Shown here: one piece after another, positions 35,961 to 49,081 of the stretch
How positions within the stretch are numbered: position 1 is the stretch's first letter
How the letters are laid out: each line of letters starts with the position of its first letter
Source of the DNA: Montifringilla adamsi
Lineage: Eukaryota > Chordata > Aves > Passeriformes > Passeridae
Direction of reading: 5' to 3'
NCBI GenBank assembly: GCA_017590115.1
Contig: JAGGNK010003335.1
Location: forward strand, 7,999,916-8,063,915
Length of the DNA stretch: 64,000 bases
Program-made: the position numbers and the translations under genes
Notes under the pieces: generated by a model
Databases searched by the model: none
What the model saw: only the letters and a program-made list of their open reading frames with translations
What the model was told of the DNA's origin: nothing

Positions 35961-38900
35961 TGGGGCACAAGACCTGAGCATGTCCCAGGAGGTTTGGGTT
36001 TAGCCACTGCTGCCCTTCAGTAGCAACTTGCTCAAGGTTGCAGCACTGTAACCTTCAGCGAGACATTTATTTTTGAGCCTACACTTCTTAGAAGGGTTTT
36101 TTAATTGGTAAATACCAATTTGTTTAGGACAAGGCATATCTTCCTGTAGTTTAGGTTACTATCAGGCTCTGCAGTTTTTAATTAAATACTGCTGCTACTA
36201 ACGAAAGGATATAGGCATAAGGAATGGAATTAATTTACTCCCCAGTTGCCCAATAGCTGCTTTTAGTAATTACAGACAATTCAAGGCTATACATGTAACT
36301 GAGAAAGACCCAGCTATCCTTGGACAGGGCACAAGTTTCTTTCAAGCTGCAAAACCAGCAAATAATTAATTTTGAAAATAATCACAACAAATGACTCCAT
36401 GTCCTTCCAGCTCTCCAAAGGTGTGCATCTTTCCTTGTCACAGATAGAAAACTAAAGGGTTCTGACAATACCAGATTTTGATACAGAAAGTAGATAAAAC
36501 TGGTAAAAGCACACAGCTGGGACTGAGAGCTGTTTATCCGTCATATTCCACACAATATTCTGCTTTCCTGCCCATAAGAGACAAATACTACAGCAGGCCT
36601 TGGCAATGGACACTTCAGTGTGATGCTGATGGGATTTCTACTGGCCTCCATGGGACAGGACAATGGGGTATCTATTTTGGAATGAAAGCCTGCTTTTTAA
36701 CAACAAAAGCCCCACATTAATGCTGTTACATTTCATTGAAGGCTTTAGACTTGTGTACAGCAGTGATCCACCAGATCAAAATGCACAGTGCCTTTTTGTG
36801 ATCTCCATAACTGTGATGCTTTGTGGAGGATTTCCCTCACACTTAAATCCAAAACTCAGGTTTCTGCATACAAAAATATTTTCAGATAATCCCTTTTTGG
36901 TAACATTTCACAGGATAGACATGAAAATACATTTAGAAATAATTTTCTTTCTGCTTATAAATTTAAAACTGAGTGACAAATCATTGCCTGTTTTGGAATA
37001 ACCAATATCCCTGAGGCTCAGAAATAGCAGCACTTGCAGGCTGAAGTGTTCTTTTTATGAGCAAAGTACTTATGCCAAGTCAATTTTGTATATTATAAAG
37101 TTGTTATGAAGTGTAACTACTATGCAATATAAGCAAGACCTAAACCTATAAGAAAAGGGGGTGGCTTTTTGTAATCAAAACCAAGGTGCAGATAATTTCT
37201 TTTCCAAAGTTTTTCCACATATAGTCCCTGTGACTGTAGGGAAGGTTTAACAGGCTGAACGCATAACTAAAGCCAATTTCAGAATAAAGTTTAAGAAGCT
37301 TTCACTTTAAGAGTAATTTTGTCACCATCTGAAGCGAAGGGAGGACAATTGCGTGACTATTTTAGAGTGCTCTCTGAAAACACTGCTGCAGAGGTAGAAT
37401 TTCCAGTAAAACCCTAAGCCTGAGTGTGAGGACTCAGACTACATGTACAAGTTTGTGATGTTCTCTGGAACTTATGTCATACATTAGGGTTTGGCAGTAG
37501 CCTTACTTCCTTCTCATTTTCTGGTCTTCATTAAAACATGTTGGGAACAGGGCTTAGGTTGTTCACGTCTCTATTACGTAATTCTTTGCTTTAAATACTT
37601 CTCAGAAGGTGGGAAGTCAAAGAGAATTAAAAAAAAGGGGAAACTCCAGCAATGAGAACAAAACTGTGTTTGGGGATAACCATCCCATATAGAACATGCC
37701 AGCAGATGTGTCAGGTGTGCTGGAGACAGAAGAACAGACTGCTCCTTTTGGCCCCGGGTCTGCTCCTTAGGGGAAGGGAGGCACAATAAAGAGGCAAAGC
37801 AGCAGATCTGGTGCCAATTCTTAGGGAGTTTCTGTCGGCAACATCTGTGCTCATGTCAAGCACTCAGATGATATCAAGATAAACTGGGCTTTCCCACAAA
37901 GAGCAGTTTGTAAAATCTAGAAAGGAAATCTGGAACAGGGCTGAGAATTAGCATTAGAGCTTCTTTAATCATCTGAGCTACAGAGCGAATCCTGCTCTAT
38001 TTTCACCCATTCCTCTGCTACCATGCTATGACAGCTCAGCACCAGCATGGAGATGGAGCTGTGTTTTACTCCTGTCCTCAGCTTCCCAGTGATGACAGCT
38101 CCTCCCTGACTGATGTGGTACTTGTCTCTTCCTCAAAGCCACCATGCCATGCTTATTGCTTGATTTTTTTTTTTACAACACGCCAAGGCTGAGACCACCT
38201 CTCCAGCCCCTGCAATGCTCATCTCCAAGCCTTGAGGCCAATGTGTCAAGGCAATTCTCAGGCACAGTTGCATTCAAAAGGATCATATCACCCCCAGCCA
38301 GCCCAACAGCACCGTTCCCATGTAGAACAGTTAGGTAAGAATGCAGCTCTGTTTATTTACAGACTTTGTACCAATGTGGTATGAATCACAGCAAGGGGAA
38401 GGGGCACACATCCGTAATTGCTCTGGGAATAGACTGGTTTGCTTACTCCAAAGGAAAGCAGAGAATTTATTTAATGCACTAGGTCAGTTGTGCAGTACTA
38501 CATCCCTGGGGAAAAATTCTTCTCTATCAACCAGCAACAAAAATAAATAGATCATTCTGCCCAACAGTCACTTAAAAGTGCTGCAGCCCATCTGTACATG
38601 AAAGTAGATTTTAGGAGAGTTACCCATAATAAATTAAACTTCAGCTCCTCATTTAATAAGTTATAGTCCCTCTACCAAAACAAGATACTGGGAAATGAGA
38701 CTATAAGGATGCACTATAAACCTAGAGGGACTTTCATCAAACCCTAAAATTATAAGGAATATCTGCACACTGCATCTCACTACATCATTAAAGTAAGCAT
38801 TTGATACTTTAATCTCTTCCTATGAACGCATGTCATCCATCAAAACTATGTTTTTGCTTAGGAAATGCAAGGAGTATCAATTTGATTCTTTAAATTAGAG

Positions 38901-40689
38901 GTACTAAAAAAATATCCACACTGAACTAAAAAATAGCCCCAAACTACTTATTCAAAATGCTTGTTACATTTTACAGTGCTGGACAGAGATTGAAATATTC
39001 AAGCCAGCCCTGAGCAACAAAGAGCCTACTTAAAATTTATGGACAGATTTCAACTTATTCAGAAGAGAATGCATTATTTAATGTCACTAGAAAAATATTA
39101 TTAGAATATGTTTCTTTTATTGATGAAATATGAGTAGAAACACACTAAGGGAATTGATACATAAACACACAAAGACTTACATTGTTCCTTCTGGAAGTAA
39201 CTTCTGAAAGCATAAATGAAAACTCTTCACTGCTCAGAGCTTCAGAAGTAACCCACATATAAAAAAATATCCTGATGCTTGTATCTTTCCCATCAAAACC
39301 CAAATACAGCTCCTGTGCTTTGTCATCAATGCCTCACAGCTTTCAAAAGCCTGCTGGATTTTAGGGAAAGCGGATGAAGCCCAAGAGACAGGGCTCGGGA
39401 GCACACAAACAAGCTCCTGATAATCCACAGGAAAGGAGATAACTGGGTTCAACCTGGACCCCTTGAGAAGAAAACAAGAGGAAAGCCTCCTTCAACACCA
39501 CTGCCTGAATCACACGCTGCTCCATTTACCATCATGCACCAAGAGGCTTCAGCAAAACAAATAACATCTGAAATGCAGCAGGTTTTAGGGGGTTTCTTCC
39601 TGGAGCTGGAGAGGGAGGAAGGGGAGAAGCAGACAGGCCGTGCTGGAAGGAACATCTCCCAGATCCTGGAGATCTCGTGCCTGGAGTCCCAGTCTGGGGT
39701 GGACCCTGGTGACTTTGCACCATGGAGAGCTTTAGCTGAGCCAGATGAAAAGAGCGGAGAACTCACCCTTGACTTTTCATCACCGCAAGTGGAATCACAA
39801 GCACAGTGGGAAGTCTGATGGGCTCAGACACTGACAAACTTCTCTGCTTAGTGGGAAGTAGGGAGAAGAGCTCCTATTTCCACTTAACTTCATCTTGATT
39901 TAAAAACAACAAAACAAAACAAACCCAGGCCTCCCATTATGCCTTTTTTTTAGCTCCCTCCAAGCCTCACCTAGTAAAGTGCTGTAAGACAGCTCTTTCC
40001 CAAGGCTGGCACATCCCCATACCTCAAACCGTCACTGCTGAGGAAGCCACAAACCTCTTCAGCTATATTTGGCAGGTGAAGAAAGAACATTTTTCCTCAG
40101 GAAACATCCCCCAAAGGAGGCTTGTATTTGGTACATAAGAGTTGGTGGTTTTCCATTCCTGCAGGGAACCCTCAGTGGAGAGGAGATGCTCCTGGGAGGT
40201 AGCCAGGGTCATTGCTTCAGACCTCGATTAGTCATAATAAAAATCAGCATATCATTAGTCATATTAAGAACCAAGGTTCCAGTACCAGCATTTAAAACCA
40301 GGGCAATTCACAAAGCTGAAGAACAGGCTTTTTGTCCCTCTGATGGCATTCAAACAGTTCCAGTGCTTTTGGACTCATTCCTTTTTACATGCCTGCATTG
40401 AAATTATGACTCCTGTTCTCAGAGCTGCAGGTGCCCAAAAGCAACCACAGGAACCTACAGCTGAGGGAAACAAATCCAGACAGAAGGCAAAATAGTTACT
40501 GCATGGGGAAGAACTCCTCACAGAGATCCCAAACCTTGCAGGGATGTCCCTGAATCTCCACCCTGGTGGTAACAGCCACTCATCAATCAACACCACTTCA
40601 GCGGGAGTCAGACAAGCCCATGAAGTGACACAGGGTGGAAGGCTACCAGGAACAATGGTTAATGTCATTTTTTAGTTCCATGATATGAA
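35961..40689. other. Non-coding, unique-looking DNA
   Basis: Apart from the coding-looking frame at 39534-39818 listed separately, nothing gene-like is supported. The stretch 36000-37500 and 38550-39200 are AT-rich and repeat-poor. A 10-T run lies at about 38165-38174. No transposon is recognised. Confidence 0.65.
39534..39818 (+). other. Coding-looking open frame, 94 codons, unidentified
   Basis: From the ATG at 39534 to the TGA at 39816-39818 the plus strand stays open. It reads as a hydrophilic, acidic peptide rich in Glu, Gln and Ser (for example LELEREEGEKQTGRAG). G or C at third positions is common in the middle third. A CAG followed by GTTTTAGG near 39578-39587 could also be read as an internal splice-acceptor-like site. 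I recognise no family. The opposite strand is open too (105 codons, 39449-39766), which weakens the case. It could be chance, an exon, or the remnant of a pseudogene. Confidence 0.15.
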
Positions 40690-40795
40690 GGCTAAGAATG
40701 ACACTGCATCCTAATGGGAAAACTAAGGCACAGAGATTTATCCAGCTAAAGCATAAACTCATAAATCCATGGGCAGGAACCCAGGAATTCTCAGT
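40690..40795 (+). repeat. Ancient SINE/MIR-like remnant (tail part)
   Basis: The words 'gggaaaactaaggcacagag' (40717-40736), then 'gcataaactcataaatccatgggcaggaacccagga', follow the order of the old amniote consensus (GGGGAAACTGAGGCACAGAG, then a gap, then GCAGGAACCCAGG). The 'ggcacagag' and 'gaacccagg' words are exact. The element is heavily mutated and truncated at both ends. MIR versus a CR1/L3-derived family cannot be separated by eye. Confidence 0.5.
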
Positions 40796-41241
40796 GATGT
40801 TTATTATTCTCTGAATACTTTCTAATAAATTCCCTCTTTAGTACAAAGCCTGCCTGATCCAACTGTACATATTTACTTAGTATTCTCTCAAGTTGCTTAC
40901 CAACTGGCTCAAAAAAAAAAATCCCATAGTGCTTTTTCAAGAAAAGCTGGATACACTGTTTGGATGCAATGGCAGATTTCATTCCACTCTATATGGTCCT
41001 GATCCTGAAACCAACATCTACCAGACTCAGAGATTTGCAAAGGGTCCATCCACCCAACCAAACCACAAACCAGCTGAGCACTGAAAATCCTGGTACCTTG
41101 AGGCAGAGATTGCCAAACAGAAGAAAAAAACCCACATCTTTGCATAGTGTCAAAAGGAAGAAGCAGCAGCAGAACATGTCCCTTCAGGCCTCTCAGTTCT
41201 AGAGCATCTTGTTTCATATGCCAGCAGCAATTCTTCCCCCT

Positions 41242-41256
41242 CCCCCCCCCCCCCCC
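41242..41256. repeat. Poly(C) tract, 15 C
   Basis: Fifteen consecutive C residues are preceded by CCCCCT. It is the longest C or G homopolymer in the window. Such runs can form i-motif or G-quadruplex structures in principle, but a single run gives no direct support for that. The exact length is assembly-sensitive. Confidence 0.9.
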
Positions 41257-43701
41257 AGCATTATGTATAAACATGAAAACAGAATTCTAAATGCCTTTTT
41301 TCTCCCTTTATAATAGTTTTTTGGGTTGTTTTTTTTTTTTCCTCTAGATAACACACTCCAGCAATTATGCCAAGAGTGATTGAAATCATTTATCTCCTCC
41401 TTGAGAACTTCAGAAAGGGTCAGCCACCCACCCCACAGAATTGCTGACAGATGCCTGAAAAAGCCCAAACCAAAAACCCCAACATTTCAGTTCAACAACT
41501 CTCCTGGAAAAGCCAGACCATGTGTTCTTCACCTCAGGGTGAAGAAGAGAGGAAGCCTCAGCTATTTAACAGACTCAAAAATTCGGATGACAATCCTCAG
41601 TGCCACATGTGGCAGCAAGGGTTACTTCATTCAAGCTAAAACAACATGTTAGGAGGGTTTTTTTTTCTCCCCCCACTGCAACATTACTTAATGGATGAAT
41701 CAAGGAGAGCAACCCTGAAGGGCAAACTTCTCTTAACCGTGGAAAAGGCATGTTAAATAAGTAGTACAACACTTCTGGGATGCATTCAGCATGTCCTGGC
41801 TGCAGGCCCAGTAACATAAATCCATTCCTTACACTGGACTGAGTTTGCTTCAGTCTTTCCACTGGATGCATTCCAAAGCCCTGTCCATCCCAACAGCAGC
41901 ATCTCCACATCCCTCCATCCATCCTCATGCTTTTCAAGAGTCCAGTTGACTAAAACTTCTTGATTGCCCCAGAGTAAGTCCAGGTCTCAGATCTTGTCAT
42001 GCCCAGTTAGTAACTCCTGAGGCATTGCCAACATCAATCCAGGGAACCTGGGCTGCTCCCACATATGGGGACTGTTCAGAATATTCTTAGCAAGAAGGAA
42101 ACCTCTTCAACCCATGACACCATCAATTACACTCAACAGCAGTGGCAGAGGGGGGCGAAAAAAAGATTTCTCAGGGGAAAAGGAGTCTGAACTCACGTTC
42201 GCGCAGACAGACTCATCATCCCCTTTTCTTGGGTTTCTTATTATAAGAGAAAAATATAAGCAAGATCCCAGACAATCAAAAGACAAAGTGTCAGTGTCAG
42301 ATGATTCATGACCGCCCAGTTCCTCTTCATTTCAAGAGTGACAAAGTAAAATAAATTAAACCCAGCTGACTAAAACAAGCCATCCTAATTCATGGATGAA
42401 CCAGGAGAATCAAAAGCGTATGACAGTGTTAGCAGGAAGGCCTCCTTTTACATGCAAACAGCCCTCACTGTGTAAATGGCCAATTAATTTATGGGAGCCA
42501 GATGTCCCTGTTTAGGGCTGTTGTTTACCTTACTGCTCTGCCCTTTGATGGATTGATAGATGTCACCATTTTTCAGCAGCGAGTGAGCAGCAGGGCCACT
42601 GCCTCCCAGGCAGAAAGCCCTTGCTATCCCAAACCTGATAATTTTCCTTCTCCACAAACTACATTCTCCTATTTCCAGACTTGGCTTGTAGTGAAACATG
42701 CTTCCCTCAGTAGATGAGATGAAAGATGATCCTCCTGCTTTTAACAAATTTTTGTATGGAAACCAAAGCCAGACTCTCCCCATATCAAAATGGGCAGAGG
42801 TGCTGGTTCCAGACCTGCACCACAGAGTGTCGGCACTGCTGAGGCAAAAATTCAACACAGGAAAAAAGCTTTTCCAAACATATTGCCTATCAATATTTGA
42901 TAGCAACAAAAACAGTAAAAGGAAAAAGAACATAACAAAGAGACAAGAGATATAGCTGAATCACAGCATCAAGACAAGCAGAGGACATTTTTCTTTAAAG
43001 AAGATATGCCAAAATTGTCCAGAATCAGAACCCAGTTTTATATTGGCACTAGGCTATAAAGTAAAATCTGAGTCTAAGGACAACTGGTAAAGTATAGGAG
43101 GTTGGCAGACCTCCTTGATTCACCATTTAAATCCATAGATAAATATAATCCACATGATAAACAAAAAGAAGAATAAAAGCAGCTAGAAGTAGAAACTAAT
43201 TAAGAGCTATATTGTACAATAAGAATGTCCATAACCATTTTTAGCAGCTGCTAAGCAATTTAATATGCAAACTGAACTTGAAAAAAGAAAACTGAGTTGC
43301 CATAAAATATCAAGAACCTTGTGCTCTATCATGGTTAAAGATCAATGCACACAGCCAGCTGCTCTGTTCGTGCTCTCACACAGCAATGCAGAAAACAAGA
43401 ATTCAGGATGGGCAGAACTTATTATCTGGCATATCCCATCAGTGGTGGTGTACATTTGTCCCCTAAACATTCATCTGCAGTAGATTTCCAAATCAATGTT
43501 TCTCCAGCCTACACTGCAATCAGAGTGCTCCCAGCAGTGCCCCTGGGGACACGCAGCAGCCAGCTGTGCCAGCCCCATCCCTTTTGGTTACCCTGCCTCC
43601 CTGAGAAGGAGCAAGCTGGAATCCACAGTCCTGAAGCAGGGAACTACACAAAGGTCTCCCTCCAAGTGGTTTTCCACCTTTCTCTCCTCGTTACGTCTTT
43701 T

Positions 43702-43923
43702 CAGTTTTTTTGTTTTTTGGTTTTGTGTTTGTTTTGTTTGTTTGGGTTTTTTTTTTGGTTTGGTTTGGTTTTTTTAGAATAAAGAGCGAGAAGGGAGCCT
43801 GGAACACTGAAGTTCACACATTCTCTAGTTTTAGGGTTTTTAAGTTTGGTTTGATTCATCTTTTGTTTAGTTTTGTTGTTTGGGGTTTTTATTTTTATTT
43901 TTTAGTGTTGTTTTTCTGTTTGC
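43702..43923. repeat. G/T-rich low-complexity block
   Basis: The plus strand at 43702-43776 is nearly all T broken by single or double G (TTTG- and GGTTT-type words). A second such patch runs from about 43840 to 43923. The two overlapping plus frames here (145 and 126 codons) read as Phe/Leu/Val/Trp-rich because of this composition and are artefacts of the T/G bias, not membrane proteins. Confidence 0.85.
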
Positions 43924-44989
43924 TTACTAAAGTTATCTATAGCTGTGCTTCAATAGATTTTGATCTCAGATTCCTTTGCAACTGTCAAAACACCCACTTT
44001 GAAACAGGCAGCAAGGGAGGCTGTTTGGCACCTTCACGTCATGCTTGGAATCTTAACAAATACCTCAGGACACTGAAGCCCTGGATCTGAAACCAGCCCA
44101 CATCCCCAAAGCACTACAGAGTAATTTACCACAACACATCTCACTGAATAGCAAAGGTAATCTCTCTTCAAAAGCCCAAAATTCTGTGTCCATGCAATTT
44201 ATTTCCTTGATTAGTTCGTTTTTTTCCCAGTGGTCTGTGTAACAAAACAGTATAATTCATGGCTGAATCTCGAGGCTTTCAGGTCAGATAAAGCCTCTAT
44301 TGCTTCTAATCTGTTTGTAGTAAGAGCTGATAAATTGAACAGAAACAAGAATTGAGCCTAACACTAATAAAGGAGCACTTGATAACACAAGCTACATCAA
44401 TCTGAGCAATGTTTCCACTTAAGATGATGCAGCTGAGATAGGAGAGAGACCTAAGCCCCAGTATAATTTTATATACCTCCTCACTTACGTGGCATTCATG
44501 GGGATTAACATAAACAGCCTAATTTCTTTGTATGACCAGAGTATTATAGGATACAGACCAATTTTTCCATTTTTTCCTCTTGCTGCTGCTGTACGTGGAT
44601 TTCTGCAACTGCCCAGTCAGTGCAAAGCACCGACTGCTAAGAGAAGGAAAGCTGTGCTTGTTATCTCCCATAGACTACCAAGTTTAAAGATCAATTTTAT
44701 ATTATATTTTCCTTTACGGATTTTCATCTGTTCTGTCTTCAGTTTGAAATGTTCTCAGCAGTGAACATCTGTTAGAAAATCTCTTACAAAACCCCACTTA
44801 GTCTATGGCCCTTTAATCAAAGAAGGGTGAGGGTATTAAGAATTTAAAATAATATATCCAAGTTTAAAAACAAATACATGTGTTTTCTATTTGAGAATGT
44901 GTGTTATTACTTTCACATTCTGACCTGTTAAGTACACATGCTCTACCACAAGTCTCTCTGGAATTTTGGCAAGAACCGGCATTTATTTA

Positions 44990-45120
44990 ATAAAAGGCCT
45001 TATTAATCGTAGGACTCTATCGTTGATGCTTTGCATTTACACAGCACATTACATTTTCAAAGCACTCCAACATTAAATAATTCCAGCAGCCTGTTTATTT
45101 GCATAGATGGATGCACACAA
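44990..45120 (+). repeat. Ancient SINE/MIR-like remnant (front part)
   Basis: The words 'catttacacagcacattaca' (45035-45054), 'tttcaaagcactccaacatta' (about 45055-45075), 'ataattccagcagcctgtt' and then 'gcatagatgg' follow the old amniote consensus (catttatatagcactt, ttcaaagcactttacaaacatta, then taattcctcacaacacc). It looks like the front half of the same family whose other parts occur at 3.83 and 40.69 kb. It is degenerate, and the assignment is from memory. Confidence 0.4.
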
Positions 45121-48100
45121 TTGTAGAGGAAATTATGAAACGTGTTCACATGTTTCTGTCTGAAAGGAGTTATAAAAACTGAATTCTTGAGTAAATTGAA
45201 GATAGTTCGCTATTTTTGGCACAGCATTATGAGAGAAAGCCTCAAAGCACAGCAGAATTATTCCAGCATGTTTGATAAGGATTCGAGAGTGGGATTTCTC
45301 TCACCTGCCTTTACTTGCCTTCGAAGGAGAGTTTTCCATTAGAGTTGTTCATCCCAACCCCTTTATAGTCCAGAGGAAAGGCTGATGACAAGCTCTAGAG
45401 AGGTGCCCTGTTCCCAGGAGAGCTGCTTCTCCCCAGGGACTTCTAACCAGCTCTGTCCTGAGGACACAGACCTAGGGGAGAGGGACATTTAAAGCAGATG
45501 AAATCAGCTCAGTGTCTGCCCATTTCTGGCCCATTTAATTGGACAACATGAACCAGAAAAATGAATGTGGCACGTAAAAGGACCAAAGGCATTTTGCTGT
45601 TACTGAGCAGCACCAGTAAAACACATATTGCAAATTATTCTGAGCCAATCATTGACGCAGACTACTTACAAACAAGGGGTTCTTTGATCCCAAGATACAA
45701 ACAAGATTTTAGAAGCCCAGAAACCTTAAGTGTCTTGTATGCATCCAGGTATCTTGCATCAGTTCTAACATTTGGAAATTCTTTCCTTATTTTGATATGA
45801 AAAAACTTCCTTTCACAAGCAGACAAGCAAGACCAGATCTCGGTCAATGTAAGAGACAACCTTTAGCGCTGCTACGTTATTTTTTATTAAGGCCAGGAAA
45901 TCACACCTGCAGCTGACTGAGTTTGAGATGGTATCTTTTTATTCTATAGGAGAAAACCACGATTTTTAAAAATCACCCAACCAAGAAAGCCCTCATGTAA
46001 CTTTAGACCCCATCAGAGTTCCAGTGAAATCAATTGGAAAACTATAATATTTACTTGGTTTGGGCAGCACAGCCACACATAAATAGCTTAAACAAAACTC
46101 AGCTTATAGACTTACACCAGAGAAAGTTAAAAAAAAAACAAAAAAAAAAAACAAGCTTAATTCTAATCAGAAAATCACTACTGGATTATTTTAGTGAAAA
46201 CAAAATCCAGAGAATACCCAAAGCAATCACCTCAAAATTTGCTGATAAGAGGTTTTTGCTAGAGGACAGCTACTATCTGAGTGCTGCCTACCTGCATGGG
46301 CTACCTCGTGGGGGCAAGGTGCTGCTTGGAGCTGTTGCCCAGCTGTGCAATGATTTGCCTGGGCAAGTGCTCACATGCCATCACAAGGGATGGGCTGCCA
46401 AAGCCACAAATCCAGCTTTCTCCACGGTGGTTAATACCACATGCCATGGGTATGAGCAGGGTTCTGTGCTGCACGAGGGAGTGCAGGGCTGGGGGAAGAG
46501 AGTGTTACACAGCCCTGCTGTTGGCAGCTCTGCTGACGCACATGGCAGCATTAGCAAGAAGTTGAAACATGAACATGTGTGGGATGACTCTCCTCTTTAT
46601 TATTAACCCATGTCCAACAGTGGGCAATAGGGAGAATGCTTTTCCCAGGTTGAGAAGATCATCTCTTGAGCACTTGCACCAGTTCTTGTGCTTGATTACC
46701 CTGGGGGCAGAAAACAACTCTAGGAACTGTGCTGGGGCAACTGCATGTGCATTCTTTCAATTTTTGGGCTAAAAGCCCAAATCATACCAACCAAAATAGC
46801 AGGGGACTCTTCCTGCTCTTGGGCAGGTACTTGAAAACATGAAAGAACTGCCTATTCAATGGTTCTTTGCTGTCCCTTAAATTTCATCACCCTTTTCATC
46901 CTCCTCTGCATGCTTAAAAGGTCCTCTGTTTCCTTTTGGAGAAAGGAGGATACGCACATTCTGTCTCAAGACGTAGGTGAGCCCGAGATGTCTCTCATCT
47001 TTCCCAGCCATTACTCACCCATCTCCCACACACAAGACTATTTTATTTATCTGCACCACATTTCGTCTGTCATTTTGTCGCCTGGCACTCAGCAGCTGTT
47101 GGGTAATTACAACATGGACACACCACATGTATCTTGTCATTAGAAAACAACCCCCAAAAACCCCACATAGTGCAGTGAAACCCCAACCCAACCACACCCA
47201 AGCTCTTCACAACACATGTTCAGCTCTAACTTCAATGAAAGCTCCCTGGAGAGCTCTGAACAGATGTGTCCTGCAGGCTTGTCCCTGTTTTATAGGAACT
47301 GCTTAGTCAAACATCCCACCACACCTTTCAAGTTACTTTGACAGCTGTATCCTAAGGAGTTGGTGGAAGGCTGGTTAGGAAGAAACACAGAAGGGTCAAG
47401 ATTGACCAGACCCATGCATTTCAGAGAGGTACTTCACAAAAACCACATGAGATCATTATCTGGGATGTTAAAAGTTGTCTACACAGAAGTTAACTCCTGG
47501 AGGCACAGTCAAAACGAGAATTCAGCAAGCTGATGGCACATCTCATTTTCTTCAAAGTCCACAACTGGATTACATCCAACCAATTCATTCTCCAAGAAGT
47601 TTGAGTCTCTTTCCTTTTTTTATTTCCAAGAAAAGCAGACTCATCTTTCACTCATACCAACCACTTCTCCCCTTCACACTGCAGGATTACAGTGGTTTAT
47701 AGCATAGAGAGTTTTCTAACCTCCATTTTCCAGTTTATCATCACAAGATCTAAAAGCAGCTTGCATTCTATGTAAGTCCACAGGCCACTTCATTTCTCAA
47801 TGTGGACATGAAAGTGCACCTCAGAGCAACAACATTCCTGCTCCAAAACCTAGCACAGGAATATTTGCAGAAGAGTTAAAACCATGCAATTAGATCATGT
47901 TCTCAATAGGAAACAGAGTCCTGAGTAAATAAACACACATTTCAAAGTGTTTCTACTTTTTTTTTAAAAAACCCCAAAACTAAACATGCCCCAAAACCCC
48001 CACAAAACAATTTTCTAGACTCCCAAATCTTGAAATAATTAACACTTCCCTGATGTCCTGGTGATCTTCATCATGGAGAGAAGTCTGAGAGCTCCCCCAC

Positions 48101-49020
48101 TCCCAGGGTGCTACTGCAGTGCTGCCATGAAGAGCACAGCACCAAGGGAAGCTCTGTCAGGTGGAGGTTTACAACTATTTGACCCCAAGTCAAATCATCA
48201 TCATTTTCTCTTTTATGGAGACATGATAGGATGTTGTATATACCAAAACCTCTCTAATTACTGTGGTTTCCTTTTGGATAATAATCAGGAAAATATACGA
48301 GTCCGTGAAATCTAAATGGCAAACAACATGCAAAAGGAGGAAAAAAAATTAAAATGGGAAAAGCACACATATTTTTGCTCTTATTTGTGTATGTAAGAGC
48401 CTCCTCCTGGGACTAGAGCCTGCTAAAATTCCATGTTTACACTGCTTATGAAATTCAAGTATAGAGAGAACATATGATTGGACAGATTCCTCTAAAGTTT
48501 TTATTACTTTGAGTCCAGGTCTGGTAGAATTATGAAGATCTTCCCAAGCACAATCAATAAAGGCTTTACAGCATCCTGGATAGTTGGAAAGTTTGTTTTT
48601 ATCTTCTTCCTAGCTATGTTCTGCTTCTCCCCCTTTGAAGTTTGCTGCAGAATAGAAACGTTCTGGTGTTTGATGGTACTAGTCAAAAAGTTTCTGCTGC
48701 ACAGTGGTAATCCACTAACTCTTTTAGAAAAGAGGACTGTACATAAACTAAGGACAAACATTAGAGCAGTCATTGATCCCTCTGTCTTGTCTGCAGGGGA
48801 AAATAGCTACTACTGGCAAGCTGCAGGAGATAAAATGGTTTGGACTGCGGAGAGGAAAAGTGCCAGTGCAGCTGCAGATGCACAATCCTCGTGCCTTCAC
48901 AGCACCAGCCACTTCTCCTGTGCAAACCAGCAGGGCCATCAAAGGCAGCCAGCAGCTGAACATTAAGTTTCACCTCACACAAAACATAGAGCACGGGAGA
49001 TGTGGAGCCCCCAAATGATA
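45121..49020. other. Non-coding, unique-looking DNA
   Basis: No gene is supported. The 190-codon plus frame at 46034-46606 begins in A-rich simple sequence (46128-46152) and has no domain I recognise. The 144-codon frame at 48532-48966 has open antisense rivals. The stretch 48530-48700 is AT-rich and repeat-free. Confidence 0.65.
46128..46152. repeat. A-rich tract
   Basis: Runs of about nine and twelve A are separated by single C residues. It is simple sequence. Confidence 0.85.
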
Positions 49021-49081
49021 CGTGACCACCTGTTCCTCGGGCAGGCTCATCGCGCATCCTGCTCGTACCAGCGCGCTCACG
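49021..49081. other. Dense CpG micro-cluster
   Basis: Eight CpGs lie within about 61 bp (cgtgacc, ctcggg, atcgcgcat, ctcgta, agcgcgct, cacggg). The flanking kilobases hold very few. It is too short to be a CpG island. Possible explanations are an unmethylated regulatory spot, the remains of a CpG-rich element, or chance. The neighbouring stretch 49080-49170 also contains agcgctgc, near 49153. Confidence 0.55.

Larger units (their letters stand above)
40796..44989. other. Non-coding DNA with several simple-sequence tracts
   Basis: No gene is supported. Frames reach 149 codons (42484-42933, -), with rivals on the other strand and no recognisable domain. The poly(C) tract at 41242 and the G/T-rich block at 43702-43923 are listed separately. 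A T-rich patch lies at 41319-41342, and an A/G-rich patch at about 42903-42955. Confidence 0.65.

Noticed and set aside
43345..44090. Apparent hydrophobic, membrane-protein-like frames rich in Phe, Leu and Trp
   Set aside because: They are produced by the T/G-biased low-complexity block at 43702-43923.
46034..46606. 190-codon plus-strand open frame
   Set aside because: It starts within A-rich simple sequence, has no recognisable domain, and a frame of this length is not surprising in 64 kb read in six phases.
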